This document shows, in pieces, positions 29,313-38,665 of a DNA stretch of 38,755 nt. The translations under genes were made by a program, and so were the position numbers. Source of the stretch: Gemmobacter sp. (GTDB lineage Bacteria > Pseudomonadota > Alphaproteobacteria > Rhodobacterales > Rhodobacteraceae); NCBI GenBank assembly GCA_031260425.1, contig JAIRJX010000235.1, forward strand, positions 1 through 38,755. Reading direction: 5' to 3'. Position 1 is the stretch's first letter. Each line of letters opens with the position of its first letter. Below the pieces are notes generated by a model. That model worked only from the letters and a program-made list of their open reading frames with translations. It ran no database searches and was not told where the DNA came from.

Positions 29313-31265
29313 ATGACTGCACCTCCGCATCTGTTCCAGCCGCTGCCCCTGCGCGGCGCCACGCTGAAGAACCGCATCATGTCGAGCGGGCACGACACAT
29401 GCCTGCCGGAGCACGGCCTGATCAATGACGCCTATATCGCCTATCAGGAAGCGCGGGCAAAAGGTGGCGCAGGGCTGATCGTCACCCAGGTCGCGGGGGT
29501 GCACGAGACAGCGCGCTATACTTCGCATCTGATCATGGCCGATAGCGACGCCTGCATCCCCGGCTATCGCCGCCTGGCTGAGGTCTGCCATGCGCATGGT
29601 GCAGTGGTGGTCTCGCAGCTTTTCCATCCGGGGCGCGAGATCATGGAAAGCGCGAACGGGATGCTGGCCGTAGCCTGGTCCGCCTCCGCCACTCCCAGCG
29701 AGCGTTTCCACGTGATGCCGCGCGCCATGCCGCCCACGATGATCACCGAAATCGTGCAGAGCTACGCCGCAGCCGCGCGGCGGATGTGGCAGGCCGGCCT
29801 CGACGGGGTGGAGTTCGTGGGCTCCCACGGCTACCTGCCGGCGCAATTCCTCAACCCCCGTGTCAACCGGCGGCAGGACGGCTACGGTGGCGGGCTGGAG
29901 AACCGGCTGCGTTTCCTGCGCGAGGCGCTGGCGGCGATGCGGGCGGCAACCGACGAGAATTTCATCATCGGCATGAGGCTGTCCGCCAACGAGAAGGACG
30001 AGGCCGGGCTGACCAATGCCGAAACGCTGGAAGCCGCGAAGGCGCTGCAGGACCAGATCGACTACCTGTCGCTCACGCTCGGCAGTTCGGCCACGCTGGG
30101 TGGCGCGGTGCATATCGTGCCGCCGATGAACTACCCCGCCGCCTATACCGCCCCCGATGCGCGCAGCTACAAGCAGGCGCTGACCATCCCGGTCTTCACC
30201 GCCGGCCGCATCAACCAGCCGCAGGAGGCCGAGGCCGCCATCGCACGTGGCGACGCCGATGTCTGCGCCATGACACGTGCGATGATCTGCGACCCCGACA
30301 TGCCCGCCAAGGCCGAGGCCGGCCGTTTTGACGACATCCGCGCCTGTATCGGCTGCAATCAGGCCTGTATCGGGCATTTCCATCGCGGTCTGCCGATCTC
30401 GTGCATCCAGCATCCTGAAACCGGGCGCGAAACGGCTTTCGGCACTCACCCGAAAGCCGCCAGCCCTCGCCGCGTTATGGTGGTAGGGGGCGGCCCCGCC
30501 GGGCTGAAGGCCGCCGCCATCGCGGCCGAACGCGGCCATGAGGTGACGCTGTTCGAGGCTGCCCCCCGGCTTGGCGGGCAGGCATTGCTGGCACAACTTC
30601 TGCCGCAGCGCGCCGAATTCGGCGGTATCGCCACCAATCTTGCCCGGGAATGTGAACTGGCCGGGGTCACCCTGCGGCGCAATACCCGCGTCGACGCCGC
30701 GCTGATCCGCGACTTCGCCCCCGATGCGGTGATCCTCGCCACCGGCGCCCAGCCCTATATTCCGGCGATGGAAACCGATGGCGAGATGCAGGTGCTCACC
30801 GCCTGGCAGGTGCTGCGGCGCGAAGCGAAGGCCGGCGCCCGCGTCCTTGTCACCGACTGGCGCGCCGACTGGATCGGGCCGGGCATCGCGGAGTTGCTGG
30901 CGCGCGAGGGAAGCCGGGTCGATCTCGCCGTGTGCGGCCTGCATATGGGCGAGACGCTGCCTTTCTACCTGCGCGACGCGACAGCCGGAACGCTGCACCG
31001 GCTGGGGGTCACAATCACCCCCTATGCGCGTCTGGTCGGCACCTTCGGCGACACGGTCGTCCTGCAACATACCGCATCGGGAGAACCCATCGAGATCGCG
31101 GGGGTCGATACTCTGGTGCTTTGCACCGGTCACCTGCCGGAGGATGGGCTGGCTGCGGAGGTCGCGGCCCTGGGCATCGACTGCCGCCAGATCGGCGACG
31201 CGATGACCGCACGCACGGCGGAAGAGGCAGTCTATGAGGGAATGCTGGCCGGTCGCACGGTCTGA
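29313..31265 (+). CDS. Old-yellow-enzyme-type FMN/4Fe-4S/FAD oxidoreductase (trimethylamine dehydrogenase / 2,4-dienoyl-CoA reductase / N-methyl demethylase-like)
   Basis: TIM-barrel N-half HLFQPLPLRGATLKNRIMSSGHDT..., CIGCNQACIGHFHRGLPISCIQHP cluster ligands, VMVVGGGPAGLKAAAIAAERGHEVTLFEA nucleotide-binding motif. Confidence 0.9.
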   Translation: MTAPPHLFQPLPLRGATLKNRIMSSGHDTCLPEHGLINDAYIAYQEARAKGGAGLIVTQVAGVHETARYTSHLIMADSDACIPGYRRLAEVCHAHGAVVVSQLFHPGREIMESANGMLAVAWSASATPSERFHVMPRAMPPTMITEIVQSYAAAARRMWQAGLDGVEFVGSHGYLPAQFLNPRVNRRQDGYGGGLENRLRFLREALAAMRAATDENFIIGMRLSANEKDEAGLTNAETLEAAKALQDQIDYLSLTLGSSATLGGAVHIVPPMNYPAAYTAPDARSYKQALTIPVFTAGRINQPQEAEAAIARGDADVCAMTRAMICDPDMPAKAEAGRFDDIRACIGCNQACIGHFHRGLPISCIQHPETGRETAFGTHPKAASPRRVMVVGGGPAGLKAAAIAAERGHEVTLFEAAPRLGGQALLAQLLPQRAEFGGIATNLARECELAGVTLRRNTRVDAALIRDFAPDAVILATGAQPYIPAMETDGEMQVLTAWQVLRREAKAGARVLVTDWRADWIGPGIAELLAREGSRVDLAVCGLHMGETLPFYLRDATAGTLHRLGVTITPYARLVGTFGDTVVLQHTASGEPIEIAGVDTLVLCTGHLPEDGLAAEVAALGIDCRQIGDAMTARTAEEAVYEGMLAGRTV

Positions 31266-31463
31266 GCCCGCATCCGGCTGCACCACAAAACGCGGAGCAT
31301 TGATGGCGCCCCAGCGCGGCATTGCCGTGCTGCAACCGGATCATCGCCTCTCCCAAGGAAGGGCACGAGCCCGTGCCACTTGGCCCTCGCATCCCGATCA
31401 CCTCGCACGGCACAGGCGAAAGCGGTCTCCGCAATGACCAACACCGGCGCTGCCGCCGGATAT

Positions 31464-31491
31464 GCAAAAACCCCGGCACGAAGACCGGGGC
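31464..31491 (-). terminator. Terminator after the F0 ATP synthase operon
   Basis: Minus strand CCCCGG-TCTTCGTG-CCGGGG-TTTTTGC. Confidence 0.85.
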
Positions 31492-31512
31492 TCCTGCATT
31501 CGCTCGAAAATC

Positions 31513-32079
31513 TCAGTGCAGCTTGGCCGCAACCTGCGTGATCGCATCGTCGATTGCGGCGGCAGCGGTTTCCGCCGAGCGCTGCTTGGCCAGTACATCC
31601 GCGGCGGCGGCGACGGCCACATCCACCGCCCGCTCGCGAACTTCACGCACGGCGGTGGCTTCAGCCGAGGCAATCCGCTCCTCCGCCGCAGCCAGCCGGC
31701 GCGCGATGGAGACCCGCAGATCGTCCTTCGCCTTGGAGGCGGCCGCAACGGCCTCTTCCCTGGCGATGGCCACGATACGCTTCGATTGCTCCATCATCTC
31801 GCTCTGCTTGCGCTCGTAGGAGGCAAGGATAGCCTTGGCCTCTTCACGCAGGGCCCGCGCCTCTTCCAGTTCGGCTTTGATCACAGCAGCGCGATTGTCG
31901 AGAGCCGCGCTCAGCTTCGCCGGAACCTTCACCCAGAGCAGGACGCCAATGAAGACGAGAAAGGCAATCAGAACGATGAAATCGGTGTTCCCGAGCGAGA
32001 AGAACGGGCCCGAAGCCGCGAAGGCGGGGCTTGCGGCAAGGGCGGTACCGATCAGGGGCAGTTTTTTCATCACGTTCAC
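31513..32079 (-). CDS. atpF: F0F1 ATP synthase subunit b
   Basis: [85 protein letters not shown]. Confidence 0.95.
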   Translation of the reverse strand: MNVMKKLPLIGTALAASPAFAASGPFFSLGNTDFIVLIAFLVFIGVLLWVKVPAKLSAALDNRAAVIKAELEEARALREEAKAILASYERKQSEMMEQSKRIVAIAREEAVAAASKAKDDLRVSIARRLAAAEERIASAEATAVREVRERAVDVAVAAAADVLAKQRSAETAAAAIDDAITQVAAKLH

Positions 32080-32600
32080 CCCTTCAGCCGGGCATTGATT
32101 GCGGCGGTGACGCCGCGGGCATCGGCCTTGCCGCCGAATGCCGCGATGAGCTCCCTCGCAGTATCCCTCGCCACTTCCGCCACGCTTTCCTGCGCACCGG
32201 CGCGGATCTCGGCGATGCGGGCCTCGGATTCGGCGGTCTTGGCAGAAATCTCGGCATCCGCCTTTGCGGTAGCCTTGTCGAGATCGGCCTGTATCTCCGC
32301 CTTGGCCTCGGCCACGATACGGCCTGCCTCGGCACGGGCCCTGGCCAGCGCGTCTTCATAGGCCTTCTCGGCGGCGATCGCCTTCTGCTTCAACTCTTCC
32401 GCCGCGGCGAGATCGTTGGTGATGGTGCCGCTGCGCTCGGCCAGAACCGCCCCGATCCGGGGCAGCGCCACGCGCCACAGCACGAGGAAGATCACGACGA
32501 GCGCAAGGACGAGCCAGAAGATCTGGTTGCCCCAGGTCGAAGTGTCGAGCTGCGGCATCCCCGTAGCCTGGGCCGCCGCGTCATGTGCTTCGGTCGCCAT
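32076..32600 (-). CDS. F0F1 ATP synthase subunit b'
   Basis: [64 protein letters not shown] overlap with atpF. Confidence 0.94.
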   Translation of the reverse strand: MATEAHDAAAQATGMPQLDTSTWGNQIFWLVLALVVIFLVLWRVALPRIGAVLAERSGTITNDLAAAEELKQKAIAAEKAYEDALARARAEAGRIVAEAKAEIQADLDKATAKADAEISAKTAESEARIAEIRAGAQESVAEVARDTARELIAAFGGKADARGVTAAINARLKG

Positions 32601-32680
32601 GTCGTTTCCTTACATTCGTCATACACTTGGCCGGGAGACGCGAAGGCTCGCCCGGCCGAAGAAGATCAGACGCGCCGGAA

Positions 32681-32923
32681 TCAGACAGCGAACATCAGCA
32701 GCAGGGCAATCAGGAACGAGAAGATGCCCAGAGCTTCGGCAAAGGCGATGCCGACGAAGAGGTTCGCAGTCTGCGACGGGGCAGCAGACGGGTTGCGCAG
32801 AGCGCCAGCCAGGAAGTTGCCGGCGACATTGCCGACGCCGATGCCGGCGCCGCCAAGGCCCATGGTCGCGAGACCAGCACCGATATATTTGCCCATAAGC
32901 GCGAGTTCAGCGGCTTGTTCCAT
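32681..32923 (-). CDS. atpE: F0F1 ATP synthase subunit c
   Basis: [80 protein letters not shown]. Confidence 0.98.
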   Translation of the reverse strand: MEQAAELALMGKYIGAGLATMGLGGAGIGVGNVAGNFLAGALRNPSAAPSQTANLFVGIAFAEALGIFSFLIALLLMFAV

Positions 32924-32972
32924 AGTGTTTCTCCTTGGGATATGCGTGGAATTTCAGGGGAGGGTCCGGACC

Positions 32973-33755
32973 TCAGTGGTGGGCGCCGCCCACCGCGTCT
33001 TTCAGGTAGACGCAGGTCAGAATGGTGAAAACATAGGCCTGCACGACTGCCACCAGCAATTCGAGGCCATAGATCGCGGTTATGGCCCCGATAGCCACCG
33101 GCGAGATGAGCGCCACCGAGGCGAAGCCCGCGAAGACCTTCATCACGGCATGACCCGCCATCAGGTTGCCGGCAAGACGAATGGAATGGCTGACCGGACG
33201 CACGAAGTAGGAAATCACCTCGATCACCGCCAGCACAGGGCGCAGCGCCAGCGGCGCCGAGGACACCCAGAACATGCCGAGAAAACCAAGGCCATTCCGC
33301 GCCAGCCCGAGCAGGGTGACGAACAGGAACACGATCAGCGCCAGCGTGACGGTGACGGCGGCATGGCTGGTGGTGGTGAACCCCTTGGGAAGCAGGCCGA
33401 GCAGGTTCGAGAACAGCACGAAGAGAAACAGCGTCATCACGAAGGGGAAGTATTTCACCCCGTCATGGCCGGTCACATCTTCGACCATCTTATAGATGAG
33501 GCCGTAGATCATCTCGCCGACCGACTGGATACGCGACGGAATGACGGCACGGCCGCGCGAACCGAAAACCATCAGCGCGATGATGACCAGCACGGCGATT
33601 GCCATCCACAGAGTGGCGTTGGAGATCTCGTACCACCGCAGGCAGCCGTCATGAATTCCCTGTGCCGGAACGCAGGTGCCGGGCTCGATCACCCGGAAAA
33701 GAGGCTTCACGATGAACTGGTCCATCGGGTGAATGGAGAGACCGCCTTCAGCCAC
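32973..33755 (-). CDS. atpB: F0F1 ATP synthase subunit a
   Basis: [20 protein letters not shown]...[28 protein letters not shown]...[23 protein letters not shown]. Confidence 0.98.
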   Translation of the reverse strand: MAEGGLSIHPMDQFIVKPLFRVIEPGTCVPAQGIHDGCLRWYEISNATLWMAIAVLVIIALMVFGSRGRAVIPSRIQSVGEMIYGLIYKMVEDVTGHDGVKYFPFVMTLFLFVLFSNLLGLLPKGFTTTSHAAVTVTLALIVFLFVTLLGLARNGLGFLGMFWVSSAPLALRPVLAVIEVISYFVRPVSHSIRLAGNLMAGHAVMKVFAGFASVALISPVAIGAITAIYGLELLVAVVQAYVFTILTCVYLKDAVGGAHH

Positions 33756-33761
33756 GTTCTG

Positions 33762-34112
33762 TCATCCTTCGGTTCGGGCGGAGCGATCCGCCTTTGTCTG
33801 CGCGTCCATGGCCGCCATCTGCCTGGCCTGCAGGTCACGGGCCGTCCCGATGACCGTGCGGATGCCGGCGGCAAAGCCGAACAGGATGAAAACCACCAGC
33901 AGGACGGGCTTCGTGCCGAACAATGTGTCCAGCCCGTAACCGACGCCTCCCCCGATCAGAATGCCCGAGGTCAACTCGATCACCATCCGCCAGGCGACTT
34001 CCACCTGCGAGATATTCCTGGCCGTCCCTTCGGGTTTCACCGGGCCCGCCCTCACCTGCGACAGCCGCGCCTCCAGCGCACGCAGCCGTTCGGGATCGGG
34101 TTCGTGAGCCAT
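33762..34112 (-). CDS. atpI: ATP synthase protein I (AtpI)
   Basis: Start 34112 MAHEPDPERLRALEARLSQVRAG...ISQVEVAWRMVIELTSGILIGGGVGYGLDTLFGTKPVLLVVFILFGFAAGIRTVIGTARDLQA. Confidence 0.92.
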   Translation of the reverse strand: MAHEPDPERLRALEARLSQVRAGPVKPEGTARNISQVEVAWRMVIELTSGILIGGGVGYGLDTLFGTKPVLLVVFILFGFAAGIRTVIGTARDLQARQMAAMDAQTKADRSARTEG

Positions 34113-34140
34113 GCGTGACGCCCCCTGAACAGTCGGGCGG

Positions 34141-34169
34141 AACCTACGCAGGGGCTCGCGCGAAGTCAA
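34141..34169 (-). promoter_or_regulatory. Candidate sigma-70-type promoter of the atp F0 operon
   Basis: Minus strand TTGACT-17 nt-TAGGTT; the -10 lies about 29 nt upstream of the atpI ATG. Confidence 0.6.
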
Positions 34170-34269
34170 GCGCGACACCTCAGCATAACCCATTGAAGAA
34201 CAATGGATTCACAAAACATACGCCATCCGACGATCTCCGTCTGCATACTCATGGTCGCAACGGATATAT

Positions 34270-34285
34270 TCAACCATCCGGTTGA
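34270..34285. promoter_or_regulatory. Candidate ArsR-type operator
   Basis: TCAACC-ATCC-GGTTGA inverted repeat; the right half overlaps a TTGACG -35 element. Confidence 0.6.
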
Positions 34286-34316
34286 CGATTTCGCCGTGCC
34301 AAGCCAATCTGCTGCC

Positions 34317-34673
34317 ATGTCCGATCCGCTCAGCCAGATCTTCGCCGCCCTCGCCGACCCGACGCGGCGCGCGATCCTCACCATGCTGCTGGAGGACGAC
34401 ATGGCGGTCACCGATGTGGCCGAGCCTTTCGAGATGTCGCTCTCCGCGATCTCCAAGCACCTTCAGGTCCTGGCCGAAGCCGGCCTCATCAGCCGCGAGA
34501 AGCGCGGCCGGCTGATCTGGTGCAGGCTGGAACCGGACGCGATGCGTGCGGTCTCGGTCTGGATACAGGGCTTCGGATTGTTCGAGCCGGTCGATCTCGA
34601 CGCACTGGAACGCTTTCTGGAGGCAGAGCTGCAAGAGACCGGCCCGTCGCTCCCGGTCGAACCCGAAGCATGA
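34317..34673 (+). CDS. ArsR/SmtB-family transcriptional regulator
   Basis: MSDPLSQIFAALADPTRRAILTMLLEDDMAVTDVAEPFEMSLSAISKHLQVLAEAGLISREKRGRLIWCRLEP wHTH. Confidence 0.93.
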   Translation: MSDPLSQIFAALADPTRRAILTMLLEDDMAVTDVAEPFEMSLSAISKHLQVLAEAGLISREKRGRLIWCRLEPDAMRAVSVWIQGFGLFEPVDLDALERFLEAELQETGPSLPVEPEA

Positions 34674-34803
34674 GTATTTATACAAGAAGCAAAGGGCAGA
34701 ACGGGCCAAGGGGGCGGCGAACGGCTTTCAAGGTCCGCCCGGCCGGTCGCGCCGTTTGCCATCCCGCCGCGGCGTCCGCCCTTTGCTTCTTGCCCAAATA
34801 CTC
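34672..34803. repeat. 132-bp extragenic inverted-repeat element B
   Basis: Arms GAGTATTTATACAAGAAGCAAAGGGC (34672-34697) and GCCCTTTGCTTCTTGCCCAAATACTC (34778-34803) match 23/26 as inverted repeats; nested inner stem GGCGAACGGC/GCCGTTTGCC. Confidence 0.88.
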
Positions 34804-34914
34804 AACCTATCTTTCCACCGGGCACGCCGCCGGGCGCAGGAGACCGGTTGCAGCCCACCATGGCAATGCCGCCCGACGATGGCTCCGAAGGGGCCTGAGG
34901 AGGGCGGCGGCCGA

Positions 34915-36423
34915 TCAGGCGCCGAACCAGTTCCGGTAGCTGTTGCGCAGCAGGTTCTTCTGGACCTTTCCCATGGCGTTACGCGGCAGAGCCTCCACCA
35001 CCACGGCGGCCTTGGGCAGCTTGAAGCGAGCGAGGCGGTCGCGCAGCGCGGCGAGCGTCGCCTCGGGATCGAGGGTGGCGCCCTTTTCCGGAACGAGGAC
35101 GGCGAAGACTGCCTCGCCGAAATCGGGATGCGGCACGCCGATCACCGCGCTTTCCAGCACACCGGGCTGTTCGTCGAGCAGAAGTTCCACTTCTTTCGGG
35201 TAGATGTTGAAGCCACCGGAGATCACCAGATCCCTGGCGCGGCCGACAATGGTGATATAACCGTCGCCGTCCGCCCGTCCGACATCGCCGGTGATGAACC
35301 AGCCATCCTCGCGCAGGTCTTCGCGGGTTTTCTCGGGCATCTGCCAGTAGCCCTTGAAGACGTTGGGGCCGTGCACCTCGATCACGCCGGTCTCGCCGGG
35401 GCGGACCTCGGCGCCTTCGGCCATGATGCGCAGCTTCACTCCCGGCAGGGGCAAGCCGACCGTGCCGGCGCGGCGCTCCCCTTCATAGGGATTGGAGGTG
35501 TTCATGTTGGTCTCGGTCATGCCGTAGCGTTCGAGAATGCGGTGGCCGGTGCGCGCCTCGAAGCTGCGATGGGTCTCGGTCAGGAGCGGCGCGGAGCCGG
35601 AGATGAAAAGGCGCATGTGGCGGACAAGTTCGCCGGTGAAACGCGGATCATCCAGCAGCCGGGTGTAGAAGGTAGGCACCCCCATCATCGCGGTGGCACG
35701 CGGCAGGAGACGGATCATCGCATCGAGATCGAAGCCCGGCAGAAAGATCATCCGGCCGCCGGTCAGCAAGCTGATGTTCGAAGCAACGAAAAGGCCGTGG
35801 GTATGAAAGATCGGCAATGCGTGCAGGAGCACGTCCCGGTCGGTGAAGCGCCAGAGACCGGCCAACACCTCGGCGTTGGAAAGCAGGTTGCCGTGGGTGA
35901 GCATCGCGCCTTTCGAGCGGCCGGTGGTGCCAGAGGTATAGAGGAGGGCGGCAAGATCGTCGGCCCCGCGATCAGCCGGGGTGAGGGTGGTGGGCTGGTC
36001 GGCGGCGGCCTCGGAAAGTGTGCCACCGCCATCGGCATCGAGCGTCATCACCCGGGCGCCATGACGGTTGGCCAGGGGCTCCAGTGCCGCGCGCCGCGCT
36101 GTCTCGCAGAGGAAGATTCTGGGGGTGGCATTGTCGAGAAAATACGCCACCTCTTCCGCAGTATAGGCGGTATTGAGCGGCAGGTAGATCGCGCCAAGCG
36201 CCACCGCCGCGCCATAGCTCGCCAGCGCCTCGGGGCTTTTTGCCGCCTGCACCGCGATCCGGTCTCCCACCCCCAGCCCCGCCGCGCGCAGCGCATGGGC
36301 CTGCCGGGACACCATGGCAAGGAATGCCGCACCGGAGAGCCCGGCGCCGTCGGGCAGGATCAGGAAATCATCCTGCCGCGCGGCAAGCGGGGCGAAAAGC
36401 GCGTCGAACAGGGCATTGGCCAT
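34915..36423 (-). CDS. AMP-forming acyl-CoA synthetase, malonyl-CoA synthetase (MatB)-like
   Basis: Start 36423 MANALFDALFAPLAARQDDFLILPDGAGLSG...LLYTSGTTGRSKGAMLTHGNLLSNAEVL...GERRAGTVGLPLPGVKLRI...GWFITGDVGRADGDGYITIVGRARDLVISGGFNIYPKEVE. Confidence 0.88.
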   Translation of the reverse strand: MANALFDALFAPLAARQDDFLILPDGAGLSGAAFLAMVSRQAHALRAAGLGVGDRIAVQAAKSPEALASYGAAVALGAIYLPLNTAYTAEEVAYFLDNATPRIFLCETARRAALEPLANRHGARVMTLDADGGGTLSEAAADQPTTLTPADRGADDLAALLYTSGTTGRSKGAMLTHGNLLSNAEVLAGLWRFTDRDVLLHALPIFHTHGLFVASNISLLTGGRMIFLPGFDLDAMIRLLPRATAMMGVPTFYTRLLDDPRFTGELVRHMRLFISGSAPLLTETHRSFEARTGHRILERYGMTETNMNTSNPYEGERRAGTVGLPLPGVKLRIMAEGAEVRPGETGVIEVHGPNVFKGYWQMPEKTREDLREDGWFITGDVGRADGDGYITIVGRARDLVISGGFNIYPKEVELLLDEQPGVLESAVIGVPHPDFGEAVFAVLVPEKGATLDPEATLAALRDRLARFKLPKAAVVVEALPRNAMGKVQKNLLRNSYRNWFGA

Positions 36424-36629
36424 GGCATCCTCCGGTAACCGGGCAAGGCTCTTCCTGCCACGGCGCTGGCCCCTCCTCAAGCTTGCTGACGTCCGGCAGG
36501 ATGACGCGGCCAGGCGATTGCCGGCGCGCGCCTTCCCGCCGACACCGAGAGGCGGAACGGGCGATGACCGACGACCACCCGCGTCCCGGCCATTCGGGCG
36601 CAGGATAGCGAGGCGCCTGACCGGCCGCG

Positions 36630-37439
36630 TCAGAAATCGACCGTCACGCCCGGCAGCCGGAGCGCCGCCACCAGGTCACGCACCTCCTGTCGTGCCGCGA
36701 TGTTCGACAGGTTCAACTGCTCCACCCCGGTATCGCGCAGGTCGAGCAGCGTCAGGCCGCGCGGGAACAACTCTCGGAAGATCACCCGTTCGGTGAAGCC
36801 GGGCGCCACGCGAAAGCCGATGCGCTTCGACAACTCCTCCAATGCGGCGCCGACCTTCTTCTTGTTGTGCATCTGCTGCGCGCCGAGGCGATTGCGCAGC
36901 ACGATCCAGTCGATCGGCTTCAGCCCGGCCTGCGCCCGGAGTTGCCGCGCGCCCCAGACCATCTCGGAATAGATCGAAGGACCCTTCACCTTGTTGGTCT
37001 CCGGGTCGATACGAGCAAGCAGATCGAAATCCACGAAACTGTCGTTCAGCGGGCTGACCAGCGTATCGGCGAGACTATGGGCGACCTGACTCAGCCTTGT
37101 ATGCGAGCCGGGACAGTCGATCACGATGAAATCGCTTGCCGGCTCCAGCGCGGCAACGGCAAGCGACAGGCGCTGATCAAACGGATTCTCGCCCTGATTG
37201 AGGGCTTCGGGGTCCACCTCGGGCAGTTCACGGTAATTCGGCGTAGGCAGTGACCGGCCGGCTTGCGCCATCCAAGCGCGGCGGTTCTCGACATATCGGC
37301 CGAAGCTGCGTTGGCGCAGGTCGAGATCCAGCGCCCCCACCCGATGCCCCATGCGCACCAGCGCGGTGGCCACGTGCATACAGGTGGTCGATTTGCCCGA
37401 CCCCCCCTTTTCGTTGCCAAAAACGATGATATGCGCCAT
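36630..37439 (-). CDS. mipZ: Division plane positioning ATPase MipZ (ParA family)
   Basis: MAHIIVFGNEKGGSGKSTTCMHVATALVRMGHRVGALDLDLRQRSFGRYVENR deviant Walker A; FIVIDCPGSHTRLSQVAHSLADTLVSPLNDSFVDFDLL. Confidence 0.94.
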   Translation of the reverse strand: MAHIIVFGNEKGGSGKSTTCMHVATALVRMGHRVGALDLDLRQRSFGRYVENRRAWMAQAGRSLPTPNYRELPEVDPEALNQGENPFDQRLSLAVAALEPASDFIVIDCPGSHTRLSQVAHSLADTLVSPLNDSFVDFDLLARIDPETNKVKGPSIYSEMVWGARQLRAQAGLKPIDWIVLRNRLGAQQMHNKKKVGAALEELSKRIGFRVAPGFTERVIFRELFPRGLTLLDLRDTGVEQLNLSNIAARQEVRDLVAALRLPGVTVDF

Positions 37440-37990
37440 GATCCGCCCCTTCTTACTGCATCTGCGCTAGCCTTTGGCGGGACCGGACGCAAGAGGGGAG
37501 AGGCGCACCGCCCCTCACCACAAACCGATCCGGGCGACAGAGCGGGGGGCCACGCAGCCTTCAGCCGTTCACAGGCCCGGGGGCGCGGACCTGCATTCAC
37601 TCGCGGCTCATGCAACCCTGTGGCGAAGGCTACGGTCGCCATCCTTGTCATCAGCGGGCAGAGTCGGCCCCTGCGGACGGGCCGCAAGACGATTGTGGTC
37701 TGCGCTTTCCCGGTCCATGCCGGCCATGTTCAACTACTGCGCCAACATTGCCAAAGCGCCCACCCGGCGGCACATGCCACGCCTTGTTCCGGGCTGAAGA
37801 CAGGGAGGGTCATACGGGGACGGAGGATACAGGTCGTTCCTGGTTCACGGCCCCGACCGGGACCCTTGAATGTCTATCCGCCTCAGCAGGAAAACAGCGT
37901 CGGAACATGGGCCCAATCCGCCGCGCCGGTTTCACCGTGTATCCGGCAGAAACCGGGTATGGCCGGGATCACAGGCAATAGCCGTACACA

Positions 37991-38028
37991 AAAGACGACA
38001 CCCACCCTCCCGGGGTGGGTGTCATTTT
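37991..38028 (-). terminator. Terminator of the rplS-rpmE transcription unit
   Basis: GACACCCACCC-TCCCG-GGGTGGGTGTC, 11-bp perfect stem, with CTTTTG on the minus side and ATTTTC on the plus side. Confidence 0.85.
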
Positions 38029-38056
38029 CAGATTCGTGCGGCCCTGCGGGCGAAGA

Positions 38057-38278
38057 TCAGAAGCCCAGACCGGCGTATTTGTTCTTGAACTTCGACACGC
38101 GGCCGCCGGTATCCATCAGCTTGGCGGTCTGACCGGTCCAGGCGGGATGCGAAAGCGGATCAATGTCGAGCGCCAGCGTATCGCCTTCCTTGCCCCAGGT
38201 AGTGCGGGTGCGGAAAGTGGTGCCGTCGGTCATCTTCACTTCGACGAAGTGATAATCGGGATGAATGCCCTGTTTCAT
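38057..38278 (-). CDS. rpmE: 50S ribosomal protein L31
   Basis: [73 protein letters not shown]; lacks the Zn-ligand cysteines. Confidence 0.97.
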   Translation of the reverse strand: MKQGIHPDYHFVEVKMTDGTTFRTRTTWGKEGDTLALDIDPLSHPAWTGQTAKLMDTGGRVSKFKNKYAGLGF

Positions 38279-38290
38279 GGCCCTGGCTCC

Positions 38291-38665
38291 TTACTCGGCT
38301 TTTTCTTTGTAATTGGTCACTTCCGCAATCCGGGCAGACTTGCCGCGGCGCGAACGGAGGTAATACAGCTTGGCGCGACGCACGCGGCCACGGCGGACGA
38401 CCTCGATCATGTCGATATTGGTCGAATAGAGCGGGAAGACGCGCTCCACACCCTCGCCGAACGAGATCTTGCGCACGGTGAACGAGGCACCGATGGTGGC
38501 GCCGCCCTTGCGGCTGATGCAGACGCCCTCATAGTTCTGCACACGCGACCGGGTGCCTTCGGTCACCTTGTAGCCGACGCGGATGGTATCGCCGGCCTTG
38601 AAATCCGGGATGCTCTTGCCGAGTGCCGCGATCTGCTCGGCTTCGAGCTGTGCGATCAGGTTCAT
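38291..38665 (-). CDS. rplS: 50S ribosomal protein L19
   Basis: [81 protein letters not shown]. Confidence 0.98.
   Translation of the reverse strand: MNLIAQLEAEQIAALGKSIPDFKAGDTIRVGYKVTEGTRSRVQNYEGVCISRKGGATIGASFTVRKISFGEGVERVFPLYSTNIDMIEVVRRGRVRRAKLYYLRSRRGKSARIAEVTNYKEKAE

Noticed and set aside
29232-31322. 696-aa minus-strand ORF
   Set aside because: Antisense to the OYE-type oxidoreductase and runs through the operator palindrome; shadow ORF.
31266-31460. Possible small gene between the oxidoreductase and atpF
   Set aside because: Short overlapping frames only, none with SD plus plausible protein composition.
32031-34118. 695-aa plus-strand ORF
   Set aside because: Antisense to atpB/atpE/atpB'; Asp/His/Arg/Gln-rich shadow ORF.
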